The notes: generated by a model from the sequence alone, not told the origin. A DNA stretch of 64,000 nucleotides from Brachymonas sp049977365 (GCF_049977365.1 NZ_JBNGEN010000002.1:1-64000), one strand, 5' to 3'; positions 36,769 through 49,758 are shown, counted from the first letter of the stretch. Translations and numbers: made by a program.

Positions 36769-37986
36769 ATGACCCAAGACTTCGACATCCTGATCGTGGG
36801 CGCCGGCCCTGCCGGCCTGACCCTGGCCCGAGCCCTTTCCGGACAGGGACTTCACATCGGAGTGCTCGAACAGCAGCCGCAGTCGGCCGTGGCGCATCCT
36901 GCCTTCGATGGCCGCGAGATTGCCCTCACCCAGCGCTCAGCCCACGCCATGCAGGAATGGGGGCTGTGGCAGCGCATCGAGGAACTGGAACCCACCGCCT
37001 TTTCGGCTTTGCGCGATGCCCAGGTGCTCAACGGCAGTCACCCCTTTGCAATGGTCATCGGACACGAGCTGTCCTCGCGCAGCGAACTGGGATGGCTGGT
37101 CTCCAACCATCTGATCCGGCAGGCTGCCTGGGACACGGTTCAGCATGCCATCGAGGCCCATCACGACATCGAGCTCTTCTGCGAATGCCGCATCTCGAGG
37201 GTACGCTCGAACGATACCCACGCCGAGGTCACCTGCGAGGATGGGCGCGTCCTCCGTTCCCGTCTTCTGATTGCCGCAGACAGCCGCTTCTCCCAGACGC
37301 GCCGTGCCATGGGCATTGCCGCCGATATGCACGATTTCGGGCGAACCATGCTGGTGTGCAACATGACACACGAGCGCGCGCACGAGCACGTCGCCTGGGA
37401 ATGGTTCGACTACGGTCAGACTCTGGCGCTGCTGCCCATGAACGACGATCCCGTCACCGGCATGCACCGGTCCTCGGTGGTGCTGACGCTGCCCAGCCGC
37501 GACATGGATGGCGTGCTCGACATGGAGGACAACGTCTTCAACTCCGACATGACACGCCGCTTTGCGGGCCGGCTGGGTGCCATGACTCTCACAAGCACAC
37601 GCCATGCCTATCCTCTGGTCGGCGTCTATCCACGCCATCTGGTGGCGCAACGCTTTGCCTGCATCGGCGATGCAGCAGTGGGCATGCATCCAGTCACCGC
37701 CCATGGATTCAACTTTGGGCTGCTGGGCATCGAAACCCTGAGCCAGGCCCTGATCCAGGCACATGCCCAGGGACGGGACATCGGCCACCCCGCGCTGCTT
37801 GCGCGCTATGAACGCACCCACATGCTGTCCACTCGCCCGCTGTATCTGGCCACACAGGCGATCGTGAAGCTCTATACCTTCGAGCACCCCGTGGCCCGGC
37901 TGGTGAGAGACGGCATGCTCCGCCTGGGGCAGCGCATCACCCCGTTCCGCCGCGCCATTGCCGCACAGCTCACCGGCCTGCACTGA
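36769..37986 (+). CDS. ubiM: FAD-dependent ubiquinone-biosynthesis hydroxylase (UbiM-like)
   Basis: The 405-residue protein is a flavoprotein monooxygenase of the UbiH/UbiF/UbiI group: FAD-binding GAGPAGL near residues 11-17, the FDGREIALTQRSA segment, and the GD motif CIGDAAVGMHPVTAHGFNFGL near residue 300. Members hydroxylate the ubiquinone ring at C5, C6 or C1. The HPAFDGREIALT element fits UbiM, the broad-specificity version seen in some alpha- and betaproteobacteria, though UbiH or UbiF-like assignment is possible. ATG 36769 gives an N-terminus placing the FAD motif normally. It is a single gene, not with other ubi genes. Confidence 0.85.
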   Translation: MTQDFDILIVGAGPAGLTLARALSGQGLHIGVLEQQPQSAVAHPAFDGREIALTQRSAHAMQEWGLWQRIEELEPTAFSALRDAQVLNGSHPFAMVIGHELSSRSELGWLVSNHLIRQAAWDTVQHAIEAHHDIELFCECRISRVRSNDTHAEVTCEDGRVLRSRLLIAADSRFSQTRRAMGIAADMHDFGRTMLVCNMTHERAHEHVAWEWFDYGQTLALLPMNDDPVTGMHRSSVVLTLPSRDMDGVLDMEDNVFNSDMTRRFAGRLGAMTLTSTRHAYPLVGVYPRHLVAQRFACIGDAAVGMHPVTAHGFNFGLLGIETLSQALIQAHAQGRDIGHPALLARYERTHMLSTRPLYLATQAIVKLYTFEHPVARLVRDGMLRLGQRITPFRRAIAAQLTGLH

Positions 37987-38381
37987 GGCGCAGTCCTGGG
38001 TGGTTCGCCGCCCATCCATACACACCCCCTCCTTCCTCTGCCCCTGCCTGTTTTGTCGGCAGATGGGCAGGGAAGGGTATAATTGTCAGCTTGCAGACAA
38101 GCGCGACAGCAGTACCTCCGATCCCGGCCATCCGCGAACACCATCTCCGTTCCGGCCACCTTCGCAAGGGCTGTATCCCAAATGTTCGCCCATCCCACTT
38201 GTCTCACCGGCCTGCAGGCCCTGCAGGTCCTCGGCATGGACAGCCTGATGTGCCCTTCCGGCCTCTCCTGTCCGCTCCTCCAATTTTTCTCCATCTGGAA
38301 ATCGGCGCCCACGCCCCCATGTGGCAAGGCACGTACACGGGTATCTGCCCCGTTCCGAACTGATGTGTGGAAGGGATAGTC
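37987..38381. other. rpoD upstream region
   Basis: A 395-base gap between the ubiM-like gene and rpoD. It holds a good -10 element (see 38053-38083). A short inverted repeat TTGTC/GACAA spans 38083-38100, overlapping the last base of that -10. Small frames here (for example 38083-38379) lack family features. The transcript leader would be nearly 300 bases. Confidence 0.5.
38053..38083 (+). promoter_or_regulatory. Candidate sigma-70 promoter for rpoD
   Basis: A perfect -10 element TATAAT lies at 38078-38083. The best -35 candidate, TTGTCG at 38053-38058, matches 4 of 6 but is 19 bases away, one or two more than ideal. The promoter would give a leader of about 290 bases before the rpoD start. 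Confidence 0.55.
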
Positions 38382-40946
<2,565 letters not shown>

Positions 40947-41008
40947 TTCTGCCGGCCGGATCCTGTCCAGCCTGCTCCATCGGCATCCTCTCTCTATTAC
41001 CCATCCGC

Positions 41009-41039
41009 TGTCTCAGCCTGCAGCCCGCAGGCGGAGACA
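41009..41039 (+). terminator. Hairpin between rpoD and the FKBP gene
   Basis: TGTCTC-A-GCCTGC and GCAGGC-G-GAGACA form a 12-bp stem with one mismatch and a 5-base loop (41009-41039), 63 bases after the rpoD stop and just before the FKBP start. Only a weak T-rich tail follows. Confidence 0.5.
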
Positions 41040-41070
41040 GGCTTGTTCTCCCCTTACCCGCATTCTTCCC

Positions 41071-41436
41071 ATGAGCACCTCTTCTTCCGTCACGACGGCC
41101 AGCGGCCTGCAGTACATCGACACCGAAATCGGCACCGGCGCCGAAGCCCAGCCTGGCCAGCAGGTCATGGTGCACTACACCGGCTGGCTCTATGACAATG
41201 GCGCACAGGGCGCCAAGTTCGACTCCAGCAAGGATCGCGGTCAGCCCTTCGTATTCGGTCTGGGCCAGCGCATGGTGATCGCAGGCTGGGACGAAGGCGT
41301 TGCCGGCATGAAGGTCGGTGGCCGTCGCACGCTCATCATTCCCCCCCAGCTCGGCTACGGCGCACGTGGCGCAGGCGGTGTCATTCCTCCCCATGCCACC
41401 CTGAAATTCGACGTCGAACTGCTCGACCTGCGCTGA
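41071..41436 (+). CDS. FKBP-type peptidyl-prolyl isomerase
   Basis: The 121-residue protein is a single FKBP domain: SGLQYIDTEIGTGAEAQPGQQVMVHYTGWL, the FDSSKDRGQPFVFGLG loop, VIAGWDEGVAGMKVGGRR and GYGARGAGGVIPPHATLKFDVELL, with the active-site Tyr, Phe, Trp and Tyr positions visible. It helps proline cis-trans isomerisation. There is no signal peptide, so it is cytoplasmic. The ATG at 41071 lacks a clear ribosome binding site. It sits between rpoD and the heat-shock genes. Confidence 0.95.
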   Translation: MSTSSSVTTASGLQYIDTEIGTGAEAQPGQQVMVHYTGWLYDNGAQGAKFDSSKDRGQPFVFGLGQRMVIAGWDEGVAGMKVGGRRTLIIPPQLGYGARGAGGVIPPHATLKFDVELLDLR

Positions 41437-41731
41437 TCTGACCCGCGCATTCCTTCGGGATCGCCAGAAACGGCAGGGCACTCCTGCCCCTTCCAGGCAC
41501 ATCCGGCCACTCTGCCGCATGTGCCTTTTCTATGGCTGGAGGACAAAATCCCCCTCAATGGAAGGGTTTTGTCCCATTCCCTCTTGAAAACCCCGGCACG
41601 GACTTCAGATACCTATCAGACATCCATGCATGGCATGGAAGGAGCAGAAGATGCCGATTCAAGCAGAGGTATCTCTTCATCGGTTTTCTGCATCCGCAGC
41701 CCGTTTTCATTCACTGATTCTCGGATAGTCC
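41437..41731. other. Region between FKBP gene and grpE
   Basis: Non-coding, 295 bases. It holds the hairpin at 41541-41574. TTGAAA at 41584-41589 resembles a sigma-70 -35 or the 5' part of a heat-shock promoter, but no matching downstream element is evident. No CIRCE sequence was found. Confidence 0.5.
41541..41574 (+). terminator. Hairpin in the FKBP-grpE gap
   Basis: GGACAAAA (41541-41548) pairs with TTTTGTCC (41567-41574), with a CCC/GGG extension inward. It resembles a terminator whose T-run lies in the stem, separating FKBP from grpE. It could also be a regulatory hairpin. Confidence 0.45.
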
Positions 41732-42292
41732 ATGAACCCTACTTCATCCGCACCCCAGACCCCCGCAGAAGAGTCCGCCCCGGCTGCTGCCTCCGCCGCG
41801 TCTGAACCCACGGCCGCATCCACCGATCTGCAGGCACAGCTCGCAGCCCTGCAGGCCAAGTACGACGAACTCAACGACCACTATCTGCGCTCCCAGGCAG
41901 AAGTGCAGAACGCACGTCGCCGGGCCGATGAGGAAGTGCAAAAGGCCCGCAAGTTCGGTATCGAAAGCTTTGCGGAAAGTCTTCTGCCTGCTCTCGACAG
42001 CCTCGAAGCCGGCCTGGCCCACACCAACGGATCAGCCGAACAGATCCGCGAAGGCACCGAAGCCACGCTGCGCCAGCTGCAAAGCGCCCTGGAGCGCAAC
42101 AAGGTCAAGGTAGTCGACCCCGCTCCCGGCACACCCTTCGATCCGCACCAGCACCAGGCCATCAGCATGGTCCCTGCCCCCGAAGGCAGCACCCAGGCAC
42201 CCAACACCGTGGTGACCGTGCTCCAGAAGGGCTACACCATTGCCGATCGCGTGCTGCGCCCTGCACTGGTGACGGTCTGCGCAGGCGCATGA
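41732..42292 (+). CDS. grpE: Nucleotide exchange factor GrpE
   Basis: GrpE releases ADP from DnaK and acts as a heat sensor in the cycle. The 186-residue protein has a low-complexity Ala/Ser/Pro N-terminus, a long helix (residues about 32-75: LQAQLAALQAKYDELNDHYL), the basic RRRADEEVQKARKFG segment, and the C-terminal beta domain with GTPFDPHQHQAISMV and VVTVLQKGYTIADRVLRPA. Length and motifs match betaproteobacterial GrpE. dnaK begins 148 bases later on the same strand. Confidence 0.97.
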   Translation: MNPTSSAPQTPAEESAPAAASAASEPTAASTDLQAQLAALQAKYDELNDHYLRSQAEVQNARRRADEEVQKARKFGIESFAESLLPALDSLEAGLAHTNGSAEQIREGTEATLRQLQSALERNKVKVVDPAPGTPFDPHQHQAISMVPAPEGSTQAPNTVVTVLQKGYTIADRVLRPALVTVCAGA

Positions 42293-42316
42293 CCCTCAAA
42301 AAGGTGCTTGCCGGCG

Positions 42317-42350
42317 CTTGAAAAGCTTTTCGGGACACCTCACCTATTCA
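42317..42350 (+). promoter_or_regulatory. Candidate heat-shock promoter of dnaK
   Basis: CTTGAAA at 42317-42323 matches the conserved -35 part of sigma-32 promoters. The downstream CCTCACCTATT region (42338-42348) has only a partial match to the CCCCATNT -10 element, at 14-17 bases distance. Placement 90-120 bases before dnaK fits. The spacing is not ideal, so this is a candidate only. Confidence 0.4.
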
Positions 42351-42440
42351 GCAAGGGATCGTTCGATGCATGCATCCGCATCACCGGGCGCTCCACCCCC
42401 TCATTGACATCACGGATTACAGAAACAGGAGTTCCTACAA

Positions 42441-44372
<1,932 letters not shown>

Positions 44373-44380
44373 CGCCCACG

Positions 44381-44425
44381 CCGACCGGATGGCGCTTTTT
44401 CCCTCAGGGAGGACCGTCCGGTCGG
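44381..44425 (+). repeat. Hairpin after dnaK
   Basis: CCGACCGGA (44381-44389) pairs perfectly with TCCGGTCGG (44417-44425). The loop contains a smaller CCCT/AGGG hairpin and a T-run. It begins 8 bases after the dnaK stop and could act as a partial terminator that lowers dnaJ expression relative to dnaK. Confidence 0.55.
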
Positions 44426-44450
44426 GGATTGCCCATATTCCTTGTTTTTC

Positions 44451-44484
44451 CGCCGCGTGCAGCTCTGAAAAGGCCCACGCGGCG
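44451..44484 (+). repeat. Second hairpin between dnaK and dnaJ
   Basis: CGCCGCGTG (44451-44459) pairs perfectly with CACGCGGCG (44476-44484), followed by TTTCGC and TTTTT near 44493. Combined with the hairpin at 44381 it suggests termination or mRNA processing between dnaK and dnaJ. Confidence 0.55.
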
Positions 44485-44571
44485 TTTCGCATGTTTTTCC
44501 TGGCGCTTTCGCGGAAAGAACGCATCGGGACCATGCTCCATTTTTGACCGCAGCATCGCTCGGATTTGTCC

Positions 44572-45705
44572 ATGTCAAAACGCGATTACTACGAAGTACT
44601 GGGTGTCAATCGCAACGCCAGTGACGACGAAATCAAGAAGGCCTATCGCAAGCTCGCGATGAAATACCACCCTGACCGCAATCAGGGAGACAAGGCCGCC
44701 GAGGCCGAGGCCAAGTTCAAGGAGGTCAAGGAAGCATACGGAATGCTCTGCGACCATGAAAAGCGCTCTGCCTACGACCAGTATGGCCACGCCGGAGTGG
44801 ACCCCAACATGGGTGGGGGAGGTTTTGGAGGCGGCTTCGGCGGCTTCGAGAGCTTCAGCGACATCTTCGGAGACCTCTTTGGACAGGCACGCGGTGGTGC
44901 GCGCGGCGGCCGTCAGGTGCATCGCGGCAATGACCTGAACTACGCCATGGACATCACGCTGGAGGAAGCTGCCTCCGGCAAGGATGCCCAGATCCGCATC
45001 CCCGGCTGGGATGAGTGCGACACCTGCCACGGCTCCGGAGCCAAGCCCGGCACGAGTGCCAAGACCTGTCCGACCTGCCATGGCAGCGGCGTCGTCCAGA
45101 TCCGCCAGGGATTCTTCAGCGTGCAGCAGACCTGCCCGCACTGCCACGGCACCGGAAAGATCATTCCCGAACCCTGCCCCAGCTGTCATGGCGAAGGGCG
45201 CATCCAGCGTCAGAAGACTCTGGAAGTGCACATTCCCGCCGGCATCGACGACGGCATGCGCATCCGCAGCGCAGGCAACGGAGAACCCAGCCCCAACGGC
45301 GGCCCGCCTGGGGACCTCTACATCGAGATCCGGCTGCGCAAGCACGAGATCTTCGAGCGCGATGGCGATGATCTGCACTGCGTGGTGCCGATCAGCTTCA
45401 CCAAGGCGGCGCTGGGCGGAGAAATCGATGTTCCCACGCTGCTCGACGGCAAAGCAGTCATCGACATTCCCGAAGGAACCCAGCACGGCAAGCAGTTCCG
45501 GCTGCGCGGCAAGGGCATCAAGGGGGTACGCTCCTCCACGCCCGGAGACCTGTACTGCCACATCACGGTCGAGACCCCGGTCAAGCTCACGGAGCACCAG
45601 CGCAAGCTGCTGCGCCAGCTCGACGAGTCTCTGGTCAAAGGTGGAGGCAAGCACAGCCCCAGCGAAAAGAGCTGGTTCGACAAGGCCAAGGCCTTCTTCT
45701 CCTGA
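44572..45705 (+). CDS. dnaJ: Co-chaperone DnaJ (Hsp40)
   Basis: DnaJ delivers substrates to DnaK and triggers ATP hydrolysis. The 377-residue protein has the J-domain (MSKRDYYEVLG to about residue 70, with the HPD tripeptide in YHPDRN), a Gly/Phe-rich region (GGGGFGGGFGGF), four CxxCxGxG zinc repeats (about 135-205) and the two C-terminal beta domains. ATG 44572 is the start of the J-domain; a TTG two codons before is open but not favoured. A strong palindromic terminator follows. Confidence 0.98.
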   Translation: MSKRDYYEVLGVNRNASDDEIKKAYRKLAMKYHPDRNQGDKAAEAEAKFKEVKEAYGMLCDHEKRSAYDQYGHAGVDPNMGGGGFGGGFGGFESFSDIFGDLFGQARGGARGGRQVHRGNDLNYAMDITLEEAASGKDAQIRIPGWDECDTCHGSGAKPGTSAKTCPTCHGSGVVQIRQGFFSVQQTCPHCHGTGKIIPEPCPSCHGEGRIQRQKTLEVHIPAGIDDGMRIRSAGNGEPSPNGGPPGDLYIEIRLRKHEIFERDGDDLHCVVPISFTKAALGGEIDVPTLLDGKAVIDIPEGTQHGKQFRLRGKGIKGVRSSTPGDLYCHITVETPVKLTEHQRKLLRQLDESLVKGGGKHSPSEKSWFDKAKAFFS

Positions 45706-45725
45706 AGCCTTCGGGCTTTGCCATC

Positions 45726-45756
45726 AAAAAAGGATGCCTCGAGGCATCCTTTTTTT
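45726..45756. terminator. Bidirectional Rho-independent terminator after dnaJ
   Basis: AAAAAAGGATGCC (45726-45738) pairs perfectly with GGCATCCTTTTTT (45743-45755), with TCGA as loop, then further T. Its symmetry with A- and T-runs means it can work in both directions. It ends dnaJ and could also shield the opposing crotonase gene. Confidence 0.9.
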
Positions 45757-45939
45757 CGTCTCATGGCATCTCGTCTCGCCTCGTTGCGTATCACCTGGCT
45801 CCCATGCGGTGCAAGGCCCTGATGCCCGTGCCGCATGGCGTCAGAAGTGTCTCCCCCGCCTCTCCCTCTCACGCTGCACAGAGCACGCAAGAAAGAAGAG
45901 AGGCATGCCTGAAGGCACTCGCGTTCGGGCTTTGCAAGA

Positions 45940-46626
45940 TTACAGAGAGCGGACCAGAAGACGTGCCTCCTGCAGGAGGGCTGCATGATAGGCACTCCCC
46001 TCCTCTTCCCGCAGCAGCGTCTTGGTCGCCTGCAGGGCACCGGGCGGAAGGCGGTTGTAGGTCGCCGCCATACGGAGCGTGGCCTCCATGCGCTGTTCCT
46101 GCTCGACGGGTCGCCCACACAGGCCCCACTGAGACAGCATGGCAGCTTCGATGGTGTCTCCTGCCAGCACGCGCAGCACGGCAGGCGCAGGCAGCATGCG
46201 CGACAGATGCCAGCTCAGTGCCCCCATGGGCGTGCGCCCCATCGCGATGTGCCGCAGCCGGATGCGCGTGTGTCCCGTCACCACCCAGCCGTCGCAATTG
46301 CAGGCTGTCGCCAGGCCCAGCTCACCCAGATCACCGCAGAGGCTGGCCACCACGGGCTTGGGAAAGGTCATGAGGGTTTCCAGAAAGGCATGGAACTGCT
46401 CCAGCCACCGATCCAGCCGCTGCTGGGTGGATCGTTCGCCGACCGGCAAGGGCTGTGAACCGAAATAGCCTTCGTCGCTGAGCACCAGACTCAGGGTGTC
46501 GGGGTCCCGCTCGGCTTCGTTGAGAATCTCGATGGCGCTCACGAAGAGGGCTTCATCCAGCGTTCCCGGGCTGCCCATGTGCAGAAAGAGGGTCTGGTCA
46601 CGAAAGGTGGTGCGAATTTCAGCCAT
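45940..46626 (-). CDS. Crotonase-fold protein (enoyl-CoA hydratase/isomerase-related)
   Basis: The 228-residue protein has the crotonase-like order: MAEIRTTFRDQTLFLHMGSPG, DTLSLVLSDEGYFGSQ, ASLCGDLGELGLATACNCDGWVV, RLRHIAMGRTPMGALSWHL, and LLSQWGLCGRPVE. The substrate cannot be told, as oxyanion and acidic residues of known enzymes are not clearly matched. The first 23 residues of the open frame (to 46695) are not crotonase-like, so ATG 46626 is used. It lies on the minus strand downstream of the lipoprotein gene, 108 bases away, and may or may not be in the sucA operon. It meets dnaJ tail to tail. Confidence 0.72.
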   Translation of the reverse strand: MAEIRTTFRDQTLFLHMGSPGTLDEALFVSAIEILNEAERDPDTLSLVLSDEGYFGSQPLPVGERSTQQRLDRWLEQFHAFLETLMTFPKPVVASLCGDLGELGLATACNCDGWVVTGHTRIRLRHIAMGRTPMGALSWHLSRMLPAPAVLRVLAGDTIEAAMLSQWGLCGRPVEQEQRMEATLRMAATYNRLPPGALQATKTLLREEEGSAYHAALLQEARLLVRSL

Positions 46627-46734
46627 GGGGAAAATGACGGGCTGCCTCTGACAGCCATGCAGGCAAGAGAAGAATGTGAAAGGCCGCGCTCCCATGGAAC
46701 CCGCAGACTCCGGAATGCACGGCCCAGTCGCGCG

Positions 46735-47199
46735 TCACGGCGCTGTGGAAGAAGAAGCTGCCTGTGCGGCCGCCTGTGCTGCCTTGTGCTGAAGACGCAG
46801 CTGGGTGTCGATGTCCTTGAGGGCACGTTCCTGCCGGTTCAGTTCGATGTCTTGCAGCTGGTAGACATGGTCGCGCTGCGTGAACGCATCCTGATGCTGG
46901 CGCAGGCAGCGGTTGACCAGAAAACGTGCATAGCACGCTGCCTTGTCCTGCGCGAGCTCCTGCCGCAGGGTGGCCCTGGAAGCAGCCACCTCTGCGCGAC
47001 GGGTGCTGATCTGCTCCTGGGTCATCTGCTGGCCCAGAAACGGCACCTCCTGCACGGTGGGACGGCTGTCCGGCAAGGTGGGGAAGCTGCATGCAGCCAG
47101 CAGCAGGGGCATGCACAGCCCCGGCAGCCGGCACAGACGCCCTGCTGTGCGCACGATGCGGACGACACCGGTCGAGTCGAGGTTCAGGTTCAATGGCAT
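46735..47199 (-). CDS. Small putative lipoprotein downstream of zapE
   Basis: The 154-residue protein has AAGGAG five bases before ATG 47199. A hydrophobic stretch ends in a lipobox LAAC (residues about 33-37), followed by SFPTLPDSRPTVQEVPFLGQQM. After that, a Gln/Arg/Lys-rich helix (QISTRRAEVAASRATLRQELAQDKAACYARFLVN) and a tail with QLQDIELNRQERALKDIDTQ suggest a coiled coil. No known family is recognised. It begins 10 bases after zapE and is probably co-transcribed with it. Confidence 0.65.
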   Translation of the reverse strand: MPLNLNLDSTGVVRIVRTAGRLCRLPGLCMPLLLAACSFPTLPDSRPTVQEVPFLGQQMTQEQISTRRAEVAASRATLRQELAQDKAACYARFLVNRCLRQHQDAFTQRDHVYQLQDIELNRQERALKDIDTQLRLQHKAAQAAAQAASSSTAP

Positions 47200-47209
47200 G
47201 CCCGCTCCT

Positions 47210-48331
47210 TCAGGTGATGCTGATGTCGACATGGCGGTGCTCCAGCGCCAGATATTCGGCGGACTGCATCTCGTCGAGGCGGGAGACGGTCCGCACGAAC
47301 TCATGTGCCAGCATGCCCCGTGTATAGAGCTCTTCGGGCGGCACGGCGGCCGACACGACCAGCTTGACACGGCGGTCATACAGCACGTCGACCAGCAGGG
47401 TGAAGCGACGCGCCACCGACGCCATGGTTTCGGGCATTTGCGGCACGTGCGACACCATCACGGTATGGAAGGTGGTGGCGATTTCGAGATAGTCGTTCTG
47501 CGAACGGGGCTCGATGCACAGCTCCCGGAAATCGAACCAGATCACGCCTCCGGCCCGTCGGATGGCCGGGATCTGTCGTGAGGTGAGCGCAAAGACCGGA
47601 TCTGCCTCGTCTCCGTCGGCCAGGTTGTCGAAGTCGGCCTGCATCTCTGCATCGGTCTGCGCGTCGAGCGGCGTCAGATACAGCCGCAGCTTCTCCAGCT
47701 CGCGCTGACGGTAGTCGGTGCCGTTGTCGACATTGATGACTTCAAGCCGCTCATTGAGCAGGGCAATGGCCGGCAGAATGCGGTCGCGGTGCAGCCCGTT
47801 GGGGTACAGATCATCGGGCCGGAAGTTGGAAGTGGTGACGAAACCCACCCCGTTGTCGAACAGAGACTCCAGCAGGCGGTGCAGGATCATGGCGTCTGTC
47901 ACGTCGGCCACATGGAACTCATCGAAGCAGATCAGCTTGAAGCGCTTGGCCATCTGGACCCCCAGCGCCTGCAGGGGATTCTGGGTGCCCTGCAGCCGGG
48001 CCAGCTCGCGGTGCACTTCACGCATGAATTCGTGGAAGTGCAGCCGCGTCTTGCGCTTGATGGGCACTGCCTCGAAGAAACAGTCCATGAGAAAGCTCTT
48101 GCCTCGCCCCACGCCGCCGTACATGTACACGCCGCGCGGAATGGGAGGACGGTTGATGAGCTTCTTGAGCTTGCTCGAACGCTGGCTCTTGTACTGGGAC
48201 CAGTCCTGCGCGCAGCGTTCAAGCGCAGCGATGGCGCGCAGCTGCGCCGGATCGCTGCGGAAGCCGCGCGCCGCGAGCTCACGCTCGTAGATGCGCGCGA
48301 CCGGCCCAGAGGGAACTGCCGTCGTGGCCAT
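47210..48331 (-). CDS. zapE: Cell division ATPase ZapE (AFG1 family)
   Basis: ZapE is an AAA-type ATPase that destabilises FtsZ filaments in late division; its mitochondrial relative AFG1/LACE1 works on respiratory subunits. The 373-residue protein has Walker A GGVGRGKS (residues 72-79), the FHEFMREVHREL segment, Walker B KLICFDEFHVADV, and the SRLDEMQSAEYL tail. Its ATG overlaps the lpdA stop by one base (TGATG), which ties it to the OGDH operon. This arrangement is known from related bacteria. Confidence 0.95.
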   Translation of the reverse strand: MATTAVPSGPVARIYERELAARGFRSDPAQLRAIAALERCAQDWSQYKSQRSSKLKKLINRPPIPRGVYMYGGVGRGKSFLMDCFFEAVPIKRKTRLHFHEFMREVHRELARLQGTQNPLQALGVQMAKRFKLICFDEFHVADVTDAMILHRLLESLFDNGVGFVTTSNFRPDDLYPNGLHRDRILPAIALLNERLEVINVDNGTDYRQRELEKLRLYLTPLDAQTDAEMQADFDNLADGDEADPVFALTSRQIPAIRRAGGVIWFDFRELCIEPRSQNDYLEIATTFHTVMVSHVPQMPETMASVARRFTLLVDVLYDRRVKLVVSAAVPPEELYTRGMLAHEFVRTVSRLDEMQSAEYLALEHRHVDISIT

Positions 48332-49758
48332 CAGAAGTTGAGCGCACGCTTTTCGACGGCGAGCGCAGCTTCCTTGGTCGCCTCGGACAGCGTCGGATGC
48401 GCATGGCAGGTCCGTGCGATGTCCTCGCTGCTGGCACGGAACTCCATGGCCAGAACAGCTTCGGAGATCAGCTCGGAAGCCATCGGCCCGACGATGTGCA
48501 CACCAAGAACCTCATCGGTCTTGGCGTCGGCCAGAATCTTCACCATGCCGGTGGTATCCCCCAGCGCACGGGCACGCCCGTTGGCCATGAAGGGGAAGGA
48601 ACCCGCCTTGTAGGCCACGCCTTCGGCCTTCAGTGCCTGTTCGGTACGGCCCACCCAGGCGATTTCCGGGCTGGTATAGATGACCCAGGGAATGGTGTTG
48701 AAGTTGACATGCCCATGCTGCCCCGCGATACGCTCGGCCACGGCCACGCCCTCTTCCTCCGCCTTGTGCGCCAGCATCGGGCCACGCACCACGTCACCCA
48801 CTGCCCACACATTGGGCAGGCTGGTGCGGCAGTCTGCGTCCACCACGATGGCGCCACGCTCGTCGAGCGGCAGGCCCACGGCTTCGGGGTTCAGGCCCTG
48901 GGTATTGGGCACCCGGCCGATGGAGACGATGAGCTTGTCGGCATCGATCTTCTGTTCGGCACCCTTGGCATCGGTGTAGGCCACGGACACGCCCTTCTTG
49001 CCCTTCTTGATCTCGCCGACCTTGACGCCCAGCTCGATGCGCAGGCCCTGCTTGTCGAAGGCCTTCTTGGCTTCCTTGGCGATCTGCTCATCCACGGCAC
49101 CGAGGAAAGTCGGCAGACCTTCCAGAATCGTGACCTCGGCTCCCAGACGATGCCATACGGACCCCATTTCGAGACCGATCACGCCGGACCCGATGAGCAC
49201 GAGCTTCTTGGGCACGGAACCGATGCGCAGGGCGCCGTCGTTGGAAAGGATGGTCTCCTCGTCGAACGGAGCCTGAGGCAGTGCGCGTGCAGTCGATCCC
49301 GTGGCCACGATGACATGCTGTCCCACCAGGGTTTCGGGCTTGTCCCCGGTGACCTGGATTTCATAGCCGCCATCGACCGCCTTGACGAACGAACCACGGC
49401 CATGGAAGAAGCTGACCTTGTTCTTCTTGAACAGGTACAGGATGCCGTCGTTGTTCTGCTTGACCACCTCATCCTTGCGGGCCACCATCTGGCCCACGTC
49501 CATCTTGAGGTTGGAAAGGCTGATGCCGTGCTCGCCAAAGTGATGCTGCGCCTGCTCGAAGTGCTCCGAGCTCTGCAGCAGCGCCTTGGAGGGAATGCAG
49601 CCCACGTTGGTGCAGGTGCCACCGGGGGCAGCGCCGCCCTTGGCATTCTTCCATTCGTCGATGCAGGCCACCTTCTTGCCGAGCTGGGCTGCACGGATCG
49701 CGGCGATGTAGCCGCCAGGACCGGCACCGATCACGATGACGTCGAATTGTTGGGACAT
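48331..49758 (-). CDS. lpdA: Dihydrolipoyl dehydrogenase (E3), OGDH-associated
   Basis: E3 reoxidises dihydrolipoyl groups using NAD. The 475-residue protein has FAD-binding GAGPGGYIAA at residues about 10-19, the redox-active disulfide GGTCTNVGCIPSKALL, an NAD domain with GSGVIGLEMG, and the C-terminal AHPTLSEA with catalytic His. It lacks a lipoyl domain, unlike the second E3 near 57 kb. The open frame to 49797 is not used because MSQQFDVIVIGAG is the usual N-terminus. It follows sucB by 67 bases and overlaps zapE by one base. Confidence 0.97.
   Translation of the reverse strand: MSQQFDVIVIGAGPGGYIAAIRAAQLGKKVACIDEWKNAKGGAAPGGTCTNVGCIPSKALLQSSEHFEQAQHHFGEHGISLSNLKMDVGQMVARKDEVVKQNNDGILYLFKKNKVSFFHGRGSFVKAVDGGYEIQVTGDKPETLVGQHVIVATGSTARALPQAPFDEETILSNDGALRIGSVPKKLVLIGSGVIGLEMGSVWHRLGAEVTILEGLPTFLGAVDEQIAKEAKKAFDKQGLRIELGVKVGEIKKGKKGVSVAYTDAKGAEQKIDADKLIVSIGRVPNTQGLNPEAVGLPLDERGAIVVDADCRTSLPNVWAVGDVVRGPMLAHKAEEEGVAVAERIAGQHGHVNFNTIPWVIYTSPEIAWVGRTEQALKAEGVAYKAGSFPFMANGRARALGDTTGMVKILADAKTDEVLGVHIVGPMASELISEAVLAMEFRASSEDIARTCHAHPTLSEATKEAALAVEKRALNF

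Noticed and set aside
36197..36772. Plus-strand frame in the same gap
   Set aside because: Pro/His/Arg-rich, no family features; both strands open because of composition.
36117..36788. Minus-strand frame in the large gap before the ubiM-like gene
   Set aside because: Gly/Arg/His-rich with no motif, and it overlaps the ubiM start region.
41437..42440. Possible CIRCE operator near grpE/dnaK
   Set aside because: No TTAGCACTC-N9-GAGTGCTAA-like inverted repeat found by eye in this stretch.
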